DNA from: Lachnospiraceae bacterium UBA1759 | Lineage (GTDB): Bacteria; Bacillota; Clostridia; Lachnospirales; Lachnospiraceae | NCBI GenBank assembly: GCA_002315555.1 | Contig: DCHF01000050.1 | Span: 1 to 33,140, forward strand | Direction of reading: 5' to 3' | DNA length: 33,140 bases | Shown here: positions 1 to 6,615 of the stretch, in pieces | Layout of the letters: every line of letters begins with the position of its first letter | Numbering within the stretch: position 1 is the first letter of the stretch | Translations under genes and position numbers: made by a program | The notes under the pieces: model-generated | What the model was told of the DNA's origin: nothing | Database searches by the model: none | Seen by the model: the letters and a program-made list of their open reading frames with translations, nothing else

Positions 1-21
1 CAGGGTCACGACCCTAATATT

Positions 22-60
22 AAAAAATGCTGTGAAAAATCATTTTGATTTTTCACAGCA
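22..60 (-). terminator. Rho-independent terminator of the Cys-rich protein gene
   Basis: A perfect 15-bp stem (28-42 pairs with 46-60) with a 3-nt loop is followed on the minus strand by six T residues (27-22). It lies 32 bp after the stop codon of the minus-strand gene that ends at 93, so it should end that transcript. On the plus strand the run after the stem is only a broken T-rich stretch. Confidence 0.9.
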
Positions 61-92
61 CTTCTTTGCTTGTTCTTCAGATCTACGAGGTA

Positions 93-449
93 TTATTTCT
101 TATTGTTTTTCTCCAGAAACGCCTTGAACACCGGATCGTCCGCAAGCGAAAATCCACCGGTCGATGCATTTTCCTTCTCCTGCTTTTCCTTCTCCGCAGC
201 CTTCCGTTCTTCGTACTTCTGCTGTTTCTTTGTTTTCTCCGGACGCAGAAGACTTTCCACACGGCGCTGATGCTCTCTCGCATCCTCCTTCGGAACATCC
301 TCCTTCAGCGTGCCGTTCATCATGCCCAGGAAATACTCATTTTCAGAAACATAATACTTGCAGCTGCCCTTTCCTTCACACTGATTTCTGTAACAAGCCG
401 AATATTTAAATGTGCAGGCACCAAAGTCCTCGTAATAACACTTATCCAT
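93..449 (-). CDS. Cys-rich small protein of unknown function (118 aa)
   Basis: I do not recognise a named family. The N-terminal third holds five cysteines (C4, C12, C19, C24, C30) among aromatic and charged residues, which looks like a small metal-binding or disulfide-bonded module. The rest is very hydrophilic and predicted helical, rich in Lys, Glu, Arg and Gln (about residues 50-95, a coiled-coil-like or disordered segment), followed by a short C-terminal segment with the residues DPVFKAFLEK. There is no signal peptide or membrane segment, so it is probably cytoplasmic, which favours metal binding over disulfides. The ATG at 449 has an AAGGAG site 5-6 nt upstream. The gene has its own promoter (534-562) and terminator (22-60), so it is monocistronic. 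Zinc-ribbon-like is only a guess from cysteine number. Confidence 0.8.
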   Translation of the reverse strand: MDKCYYEDFGACTFKYSACYRNQCEGKGSCKYYVSENEYFLGMMNGTLKEDVPKEDAREHQRRVESLLRPEKTKKQQKYEERKAAEKEKQEKENASTGGFSLADDPVFKAFLEKNNKK

Positions 450-533
450 GATCGCTCCTTATGCAAATTCAAATCTTATGGGCAAATGCGCGATCTCCGA
501 CCATCGAATCAAACCCATCTGCCCCTTTCCTTA

Positions 534-562
534 ATTATAGGCGATGTAGACAGAAGGTGCAA
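534..562 (-). promoter_or_regulatory. Sigma-A-type promoter for the Cys-rich protein gene
   Basis: On the minus strand a TTGCAC -35 (562-557) is separated by exactly 17 bp from a perfect TATAAT -10 (539-534). It lies about 85 bp upstream of the start codon at 449, at the outer edge of the inverted repeat. Confidence 0.75.
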
Positions 563-565
563 GCG

Positions 566-839
566 ACGTTTTCTCGCAGACATGTTGTATTTTACAGTGC
601 GATCAGCGAGGCTTCCGTCGTTCGGTGCAGAGTCGCAGCATTCTCTGTATACTGCATACCGTGCGCAATGCGCCGAAGGGACAACGTCCCTGAATGAACA
701 AAAAGACCGTTAAAGACTCTGAATAGAATCTTTAACGGTCTTTTGCGCGTTTATGCAGTAGAGAATACGGATCTGCGCTCTGCATCGAACAGGAAACGCA
801 GCGTTAGCAGTGAAAATATAACGTACTGCAAAAAACGTC
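566..839. repeat. Long imperfect inverted repeat (foldback / MITE-like element)
   Basis: The reverse complement of about 566-668 aligns along its whole length with about 743-839, with substitutions and small indels. Matching blocks include ATGCAGT, AGAGAAT, CTCTGCA.CGAAC, AAAATA.AAC and AAAACGTC. The arms meet at a perfect 16-bp stem, 701-716 with 729-744. The left arm carries an extra insert (about 669-700) that includes the small palindrome AGGGAC-AAC-GTCCCT. The transcript of either strand would fold into one long hairpin. It could be a decayed MITE, a REP/BIME-type element or a structured RNA; no transposase lies nearby. Confidence 0.7.
701..744. terminator. Bidirectional hairpin downstream of ackA, core of the inverted repeat
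   Basis: A 16-bp perfect stem AAAAGACCGTTAAAGA with a 12-nt loop is flanked by T-runs on both strands, with five consecutive Ts on the minus strand. It is the first terminator-like structure after the ackA stop codon at 866, about 120 bp downstream, so it may end the amidase-ackA transcript. Confidence 0.7.
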
Positions 840-865
840 AGATAAATGCTCCCACAGCCTGAAAA

Positions 866-2062
866 TTACAGGAATGCGAGGGTATCGCGTGCGATGGCGA
901 GTTCTTCGTTCGTCGGAATGACGGCGATCGTCACCTTGGAATCCGGAGTGGACAGAACGACCTGCTTACCGAAAGCCTTTTCGTTCTCTTCTTCATTGAT
1001 TGCAACACCCAGGAAGCCCAGATATTCGCAGACCATACGGCGAACCATCGGGCCGTTCTCACCGACACCTGCGGTGAATACGATCGCATCAACGCCGTTC
1101 ATCGCTGCGGTGTAACCGCCGATGTACTTAACAAGACGATGAACATATGCTGCCATAGCCATCTTTGCCTTTTCATTGCCTGCGTTGATAGCAGCTTCGA
1201 TATCACGGAAGTCGGAAGAAACACCGGACAGAGCCAGCATACCGGACTTCTTGTTCAGGATGTTCAGGGTCTCATCTGCAGAAACGTGATCGTGGTTTGC
1301 GATGAACTGTACAACAGCATCGTCCACGTCACCGGAACGGGTACCCATGATCAGACCTTCCAGCGGGGTAAGACCCATGGAAGTATCAACGCACTTACCG
1401 CCGATGGATGCGGAAACGGATGCACCGTTGCCCAGATGGCAAACGATGATCTTTGCATTTTCCGGATCCAGGTTCAGCCAGTTGATAGCCTCGTGAGATA
1501 CGAAGTTATGAGAGGTACCGTGGAAGCCGTAACGGCGTACCTGATACTCATCATAGTACTTATCCGGAATTGCATAGCGGTAAGCCTTGGGCTCCATGCC
1601 CATAACACCGAAGGAGGTATCGAATACCGCGACATTGATCTTACCGGGCATTGCAGCTTCGCAAGCCTCGATACCGATCAGGTTTGCCGGATTGTGTAAC
1701 GGAGCCAGGTCGAAGCAGTCCTTGATCAGCTGCTTGACTTCTGCATCGATGACGCAGCTCTTGGTAGCCTTTGCACCGCCGTGTACGACACGATGGCCGA
1801 TGGCACCGATCTCGTCGGTAGAAGCGATCACGCCGTGCTCGGCATCGGTCAGTGCAGCCATAACGAGCTCTACTGCCTTCTGATGATCCTTCATCTCAGT
1901 CTCAAGCTCGAATTTATCCTTGCCGGTGGGCTTGTGAGTGATCTTGGATCCGTCAATACCGATACGTTCGCAAAGGCCCTTTGCAAGAACGCTCTCGTTC
2001 TCCATGTCGATCAGCTGATACTTTAAAGAAGAGCTGCCGCAGTTCAGAACTAAGATTTTCAT
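866..2062 (-). CDS. ackA: Acetate kinase
   Basis: Acetate kinase interconverts acetyl phosphate + ADP and acetate + ATP, the substrate-level phosphorylation step at the end of acetate fermentation, in the cytoplasm. The 398-aa length is standard. The ASKHA-fold N-terminus NCGSSSLKYQ (7-16) is intact, and the expected active-site residues are visible: R91 in GHRVVHGG, D148 in FDTSFG, H181, H209 in CHLGNGAS, R242 in GTRSGD and E386/E387 in the TNEELAIARDT tail. AGGAGG stands 9 nt before the ATG. No phosphotransacetylase (pta) gene, its usual partner, lies beside it. Upstream by 77 bp is an amidase gene with no terminator or clear promoter between, so cotranscription from the amidase promoter is likely. 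Confidence 0.97.
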   Translation of the reverse strand: MKILVLNCGSSSLKYQLIDMENESVLAKGLCERIGIDGSKITHKPTGKDKFELETEMKDHQKAVELVMAALTDAEHGVIASTDEIGAIGHRVVHGGAKATKSCVIDAEVKQLIKDCFDLAPLHNPANLIGIEACEAAMPGKINVAVFDTSFGVMGMEPKAYRYAIPDKYYDEYQVRRYGFHGTSHNFVSHEAINWLNLDPENAKIIVCHLGNGASVSASIGGKCVDTSMGLTPLEGLIMGTRSGDVDDAVVQFIANHDHVSADETLNILNKKSGMLALSGVSSDFRDIEAAINAGNEKAKMAMAAYVHRLVKYIGGYTAAMNGVDAIVFTAGVGENGPMVRRMVCEYLGFLGVAINEEENEKAFGKQVVLSTPDSKVTIAVIPTNEELAIARDTLAFL

Positions 2063-2117
2063 GTTTCTTTTCCTCCTGAGGTTTGTTATATGTAAAATTT
2101 AATGTTTACCGTATTCA

Positions 2118-3140
2118 TCACGGAAATTCCGCTGCAATGTTCGGATGCTCGATCATATACTGCCCGACCGTGTTTTTGAACTGCTCCCAGGCTTCCGGGT
2201 TGTCCACATAATACGCGGGACAGGGCTTGCCGGTCGCATCGAAGTGGCGGATCAGCGCGTTCGTATCCAGGCCGTACTGCTCTAAAAGCCATGCACTCAG
2301 CTTGACGAGTGCCCAGTAAGTCTCCGATGAGAACTTGCCGTCCTCCGTGGGATGACAGTTTTCGATGCTGATCGCATCATAGTTATGATTCACGCCGGTG
2401 GAGCATCCCTGCGCGTAGGCCACTTCATTGACCGGAACGCACTGCAGGATCTCTCCGCGAAGACCCACGATGAAGTGGGAGCTTACGCTTCTGCCGTCGG
2501 AGTTTTCTTCAAAATAATCACGGTTTCCCTTGGCTGTGGAGCCCGGATTCGCAACATAGTGGATGCAGACGTAATTGATGGTGCCGATGGCCTCACCCGT
2601 CCGGTGCATCGGACTGTAGGAAAGCAGGTCCTGCGTGATCCAGGATGGAATCCAGATGTTGCCCTGCTGGTTGATGGCATCGCCCTGCTGCAGGTTCTCA
2701 TACGGAGCCGTATTCTCCTCTGCCGTGACCTGTGCCGTGGTTTCCGGTGCCGCCGTTTCCGTGACCTGCACGGCCTCGGTCTCCGGAGCCGCCGTCGTTG
2801 CCGCTGCCGTGGTCGCCTGCGCACTTGTTTCCGCCGCAGTCGTCAGTGAGATTCCGGCCTCCGCCGCTGCGTTCTCAGCATCCGCATTGACCGTGGAGAG
2901 TTCCGTAACACCCGCTTCTTCTTTTTTATTTTTTGAAGACCCGCTCAGCAGCGAACTGAAGCCGATGACCGCAAACATACAGATTCCGATAAAGACTGCG
3001 GAAAGGATCAGTTCGCGCTTTTTCTTTGCGGCTTCCGCCGCGCGCCTTGCCTCCGCCTGTTTTTTCTTTTTTGCACGTGCTCTTTTTTCAGCTTCTTCTT
3101 CGCTCCGATACTCGGGATCAAGCATGTCTTTGTTTGCCAT
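2118..3140 (-). CDS. Membrane-anchored N-acetylmuramoyl-L-alanine amidase (Amidase_2)
   Basis: This enzyme should cleave the bond between MurNAc and L-Ala of the peptidoglycan stem peptide, outside the membrane. Layout for the 340-aa form: a Lys/Arg/Ala-rich cytoplasmic N-terminus (1-43), one membrane span (44-64), a Thr/Ala/Glu-rich linker (75-145) and an Amidase_2 domain (about 180-330). Zinc ligands are visible as H194 (in CIHYV), H299 and C307 (RHFDATGKPCP); E260 lies in the expected acidic position. The frame opens further upstream with a TTG at 3200, but the ATG at 3140 has an AGGGGAG ribosome site and starts a sensible sequence, so I use it. A strong promoter lies at 3233-3261. The linker type suggests a surface-tethered enzyme reaching into the wall. 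Confidence 0.93.
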   Translation of the reverse strand: MANKDMLDPEYRSEEEAEKRARAKKKKQAEARRAAEAAKKKRELILSAVFIGICMFAVIGFSSLLSGSSKNKKEEAGVTELSTVNADAENAAAEAGISLTTAAETSAQATTAAATTAAPETEAVQVTETAAPETTAQVTAEENTAPYENLQQGDAINQQGNIWIPSWITQDLLSYSPMHRTGEAIGTINYVCIHYVANPGSTAKGNRDYFEENSDGRSVSSHFIVGLRGEILQCVPVNEVAYAQGCSTGVNHNYDAISIENCHPTEDGKFSSETYWALVKLSAWLLEQYGLDTNALIRHFDATGKPCPAYYVDNPEAWEQFKNTVGQYMIEHPNIAAEFP

Positions 3141-3232
3141 GGACTCCCCTAAAAAAGCATTTACAATCATGTCCGTTTCGATTAAAATGGACACATACAA
3201 ATGAGCAGATTATGAAGTCATAATCCTGAAAT

Positions 3233-3261
3233 ATTATAGAGCATTTACGGACAGTTGTAAA
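3233..3261 (-). promoter_or_regulatory. Sigma-A-type promoter for amidase-ackA
   Basis: Minus-strand TTTACA (3261-3256), 17-bp spacer, TATAAT (3238-3233). Transcription would start about 85 bp before the amidase ATG at 3140. No comparably clear plus-strand promoter was found for the divergent gtrA gene. Confidence 0.8.
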
Positions 3262-3318
3262 GGGTTTGAAGTGTTAAAGTTCTTGCCCCCCTCTCCGTAA
3301 ACCGCCTTAGGAGTATAT

Positions 3319-3846
3319 ATGAAAGAAAAAATATGCGGCATGAAACTTTTCCGCATGATTTCGGGTCTTAAATTATGGAAATGGGCATCGTCCCATCCGT
3401 TTTTCGGAAAATTCTGCAATTATGAGATGATCACGTACATCATCTGCGGTGTACTGACGACGATCGTCAATTATGTAGTCTATTTCCTCATGCCCCGCTT
3501 TGAATCCAATAACTTTGATATCGCGTTGGCCAATGTCGTTGCCTGGACCGTTGCAGTGATCTTTGCGTATTTTGTCAATAAGATCTTCGTTTTTGACAGC
3601 CTTTCCTGGGATAAAAAGACCGTTGCCCGCGAGTTTACATCCTTCATCACGGCCCGTCTTCTCTCGCTCGGATTTGACACCCTGTTCCTGATCGTGACCG
3701 TCGGATATCTGAAATGGAACGAGCCGGCCATGAAGCTTCTGTCCAATGTTTTCGTGCTGATCATGAATTACATTGCCAGCAAGTTCCTGATCTTTAAGAA
3801 GAACGATGCTCCGGCCGAGCCGGACGATACGGAGGTTGAACAATGA
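3319..3846 (+). CDS. GtrA family membrane protein
   Basis: GtrA-family proteins are small four-helix membrane proteins thought to move lipid-linked sugars (polyprenyl-phosphate-sugar) across the membrane for glycosylation of wall or surface polymers. The 175-aa product has hydrophobic spans near 37-58, 67-90, 108-130 and 138-158, with family-typical blocks TTIVNYVVYF, NKIFVF (87-92) and ASKFLIFKK (153-161), and an acidic soluble tail. TTAGGAG precedes the ATG by 7 nt. The stop overlaps the next start as ATGA (3843-3846), so translation is coupled to the YfhO-family gene. Together they form a probable flippase + glycosyltransferase pair. The substrate cannot be told from sequence. Confidence 0.92.
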   Translation: MKEKICGMKLFRMISGLKLWKWASSHPFFGKFCNYEMITYIICGVLTTIVNYVVYFLMPRFESNNFDIALANVVAWTVAVIFAYFVNKIFVFDSLSWDKKTVAREFTSFITARLLSLGFDTLFLIVTVGYLKWNEPAMKLLSNVFVLIMNYIASKFLIFKKNDAPAEPDDTEVEQ

Positions 3847-6542
3847 GTTTCAAAACCCAGAAGAAACACAAATTCAGTTTCAGAGCGGCCGGTCCGTACC
3901 TGACCGCCTTTTTCCTGCCGCTTCTGATCATGCTGGTCATCTTTATCCAGCGCGGCATCTGGCCCTTCGGCGAACGCTGCTTCCTGCGTACGGACCTGTA
4001 CCATCAGTACGCGCCCTTCTTCCAGGAGCTCCGGACCAAGCTTACGTCCGGCGGTTCGATGTTTTATTCGTGGAACATCGGCGGCGGTACCAACTTCTGG
4101 GCCGTCATCGCCTACTACCTTGCAAGCCCGACCAACCTGCTGATCATCCTGTGTCCGCAGAAATACGTCATCGAATTCGTCACGGCATCGATCGTATTAA
4201 AGATTGCCGCCTGCTCCCTGACCATGACCGTTTATCTCAACAAACGTCATGAGAAGACCGGCCTGGAAGCCTACATTTCCGTCTTCTTCGGTCTGTTCTA
4301 CGCCCTGTCCGGTTACATGGCCGCATACAACTGGAACGTCATGTGGCTCGACTGTCTGTGGCTCTTCCCGCTCGTGATCCTCGGTCTGGAGCAGCTGGTC
4401 AAGGAAAACCGCGGCATGCTCTACTGCATCACGTTGGGCCTGACCATCTATACAAACTACTACATCGCCATCTTGGTCTGCATGGGTGTGGCGTGCTACT
4501 GCTTCTTCCTGCTCGGCACCGAACGGGAAATGCTGAAGAACTTCGGCGTCAAGCTTCTGAAGTTCATCGGCTACACGATCCTCGCAGTCATGTTCTCCTC
4601 CGTCATCCTGATCCCGTACATCAAGTACTTCGGCATGACGGCCTCCGCAAGCGGTTCCTTTAACTGGGACTGGTACAGTTATTTCTCGGTCTTCGACCAG
4701 ATGACCCGCCACCTGATGAACGTGGAGGTCCATACGGGTCTGGACCACTGGCCCAACATCTACTGCGGCGTGGCAGTCTTCCTGACGCTCCCGCTGTATT
4801 ACATGAACAAGAAGGTCACGCTCCGTGAGAAGATCGGTTACACGTCCCTTCTCCTGTTCTTCTACTTCAGCTTCTCCACCCGCTCGATGGATTACATCTG
4901 GCACGTGCTGCACATTCCGAACAGCCTTCCGTGCCGTCAGGCGTTCATCTATATTTTCCTGATCCTGACGATGGGCTACCGTGGCGTTCTGGGCCTCAAG
5001 GACCGCACCTTCCGCGAGATCACAGCCTGCATGCTGTTCGCGCTGGGCTGCGTGATCATGGCGGAAAAGCTCCAGTTTGACGTCGATGGTTACGAGATCT
5101 ACGTTTTCTATGCCAGCGCGGTGTTCATGATCCTCTACACGGTCATCATGTATACCTACCGGAAAGGCCGTTTCTATAACGACATCCTGCTCGTGATCCT
5201 GCTTGCGGTCGCATCGATCGAAGCCTGCATCAATACGAGCGTGACCTCCGTTCCGACCGTCACCCGCTCGGATTACACCAGCTTTGATGAAGGTACCCGC
5301 AGTATCATGGCGGAGATCGCGGAGGAAGAGGACAGCCTTTTCTACCGTGTGGAAAAGAATCAGTACCGTACCAAAAACGACGGTTCCTGGCTCTCCTACC
5401 ATTCCATCTCCACCTTCTCTTCCGTCGGCAATGCCAATCTGACGGACTTCTATAAGACCGTCGGTCTGGAGTCCTCCACGAACGCTTACGGTTCCATGGG
5501 TAAGACCGCTTTCACCAATATGCTGATGGGCGTGAAGTACATCGTCTCCGATAAGGAACTGCATGAGGAGCCCGGTCTCTTTACGCTGGTGGACACCCGT
5601 TCCAATGTCTGGGTCTATGAAAACGCCTACTCCCTGCCGCTTGGTTATATGATGGATCCGGAGATCCTGACCAGCTGGACGGATGAAGGAAAAACGCCGA
5701 TCATGAACCAGAATCAGCTCAGCGGACTCATCACCGGAAAGACCGATATGTTTGAGGATGTGACGTCGACCTATGTTTCCTCAACGGAAGTCACAATGAC
5801 CGCGGAAAAGAGCGGTTACTACTACGCCTACTCGCCGAAGAACGGCACCAAGGAGATCTCCGTAAATCACACCGGCTTCTCCAAGACCTACCAGAACTTA
5901 AACCGCAGTTATGTAATGGAGCTCGGCTGGGTGGAAGAAGGCGAAGAGATCAAGTTTAAGAACGAGGAAGACAATTCCACCAAGAATCTGGACATCACCC
6001 TTTACGTGCTGAACCCGGAGCGGCTTGAAGAGGCTTATCAGATCCTGTCCGACAGCGTTCTGGAGATCGACAGGTTCACCGATACGAAGATCGATGCGCA
6101 CGTTACCGTCACCGAAGGCAAGACCGCCCTCTTCACCACGATCCCGTTCGAAGAAGGCTGGACCGTTTACGTGGACGGTAAAGAGTATCCGATCTATGAT
6201 GCCAAGGACACCTACATCGCGATGAATCTTACGGAAGGCATGCACACCGTGACCTTTGTTTATCACGTACCGCTCTTCACGATCAGCCTGATCCTGACAC
6301 TGCTCTCCGTTGCGATCCTGATCGCCATCGCCGTGATTTCGAATTATCTGAAGAGATCCCGTGAAAAACGGTTTGAAGCCATCGAAAACGCTTCACCGCT
6401 TTTAGATGACGAACCGCTGACGGATACCGTACAGATTCTGACACCGTCCGATACCTTTGACAGCGTCCCGGTCGATGCCCCCGCTCCCGCGCAGGATGAG
6501 CCGCTTAATGTGACATTGGATCCCGCGGATGACGTAAAATGA
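3843..6542 (+). CDS. YfhO-family polytopic membrane protein (GT-C-like glycosyltransferase)
   Basis: YfhO-family proteins are large GT-C-fold-like membrane enzymes; characterised members add sugars to teichoic acids at the outer face of the membrane using lipid-linked donors. The 899-aa protein has a first span at about 17-36, then the motif RTDLYHQYAPFF (49-60) whose Asp51 is the likely catalytic acid by analogy with the family. The next block is a conserved SWNIGGGTNFWAV, followed by many spans to about residue 450. An extracellular beta-rich domain follows (about 470-800), then a last span near 800-825 and an acidic Pro-rich cytoplasmic tail. GGAGG lies 7 nt before the ATG, inside the end of gtrA. 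A strong terminator follows at once. Confidence 0.93.
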   Translation: MSFKTQKKHKFSFRAAGPYLTAFFLPLLIMLVIFIQRGIWPFGERCFLRTDLYHQYAPFFQELRTKLTSGGSMFYSWNIGGGTNFWAVIAYYLASPTNLLIILCPQKYVIEFVTASIVLKIAACSLTMTVYLNKRHEKTGLEAYISVFFGLFYALSGYMAAYNWNVMWLDCLWLFPLVILGLEQLVKENRGMLYCITLGLTIYTNYYIAILVCMGVACYCFFLLGTEREMLKNFGVKLLKFIGYTILAVMFSSVILIPYIKYFGMTASASGSFNWDWYSYFSVFDQMTRHLMNVEVHTGLDHWPNIYCGVAVFLTLPLYYMNKKVTLREKIGYTSLLLFFYFSFSTRSMDYIWHVLHIPNSLPCRQAFIYIFLILTMGYRGVLGLKDRTFREITACMLFALGCVIMAEKLQFDVDGYEIYVFYASAVFMILYTVIMYTYRKGRFYNDILLVILLAVASIEACINTSVTSVPTVTRSDYTSFDEGTRSIMAEIAEEEDSLFYRVEKNQYRTKNDGSWLSYHSISTFSSVGNANLTDFYKTVGLESSTNAYGSMGKTAFTNMLMGVKYIVSDKELHEEPGLFTLVDTRSNVWVYENAYSLPLGYMMDPEILTSWTDEGKTPIMNQNQLSGLITGKTDMFEDVTSTYVSSTEVTMTAEKSGYYYAYSPKNGTKEISVNHTGFSKTYQNLNRSYVMELGWVEEGEEIKFKNEEDNSTKNLDITLYVLNPERLEEAYQILSDSVLEIDRFTDTKIDAHVTVTEGKTALFTTIPFEEGWTVYVDGKEYPIYDAKDTYIAMNLTEGMHTVTFVYHVPLFTISLILTLLSVAILIAIAVISNYLKRSREKRFEAIENASPLLDDEPLTDTVQILTPSDTFDSVPVDAPAPAQDEPLNVTLDPADDVK

Positions 6543-6556
6543 ACCTGACATAAAAC

Positions 6557-6607
6557 AAAAACACCGGGCCTGTTCGGTTTACAGCCGAACAGGCCCGGTG
6601 TTTTTTT
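6557..6607 (+). terminator. Strong bidirectional terminator after the YfhO-family gene
   Basis: A 17-bp GC-rich stem (6561-6577 / 6585-6601) with a 7-nt loop, extended by A/T pairs, is followed by seven Ts on the plus strand. The A-rich left flank gives T-runs on the minus strand, so it also serves the convergent beta-helix gene that stops at 6616. Confidence 0.95.
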
Positions 6608-6615
6608 GCTTCTTA

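Larger units (their letters stand above)
450..865. other. Gene-free region with promoter and long imperfect inverted repeat
   Basis: No credible protein gene lies between the Cys-rich protein gene and ackA. The stretch contains the promoter of the former (534-562), a long imperfect inverted repeat (about 566-839) and at its centre a perfect 16-bp stem (701-716 / 729-744). Open frames across it in several directions have no ribosome sites and follow the repeat symmetry rather than any protein-like pattern. Confidence 0.75.

Noticed and set aside
2..15. AGGGTC-AC-GACCCT as a terminator
   Set aside because: A 2-nt loop is too short for a hairpin and no T-run follows; kept only as a palindrome observation.
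45..713. Plus-strand 222-aa frame across the Cys-rich protein gene and the inverted repeat
   Set aside because: It begins inside a terminator hairpin, lacks a ribosome site and runs antisense to a gene with its own promoter and terminator.
3141..3200. Extended amidase N-terminus from the TTG at 3200
   Set aside because: No ribosome site for the TTG, and the extra residues are unlike the basic cytoplasmic tail that follows; the ATG at 3140 has AGGGGAG.
4197..5564. Minus-strand 455-aa open frame inside the YfhO-family gene
   Set aside because: Its sequence is a His/Asp/Gln/Val-rich shadow of the membrane protein's codons, with no start signal.
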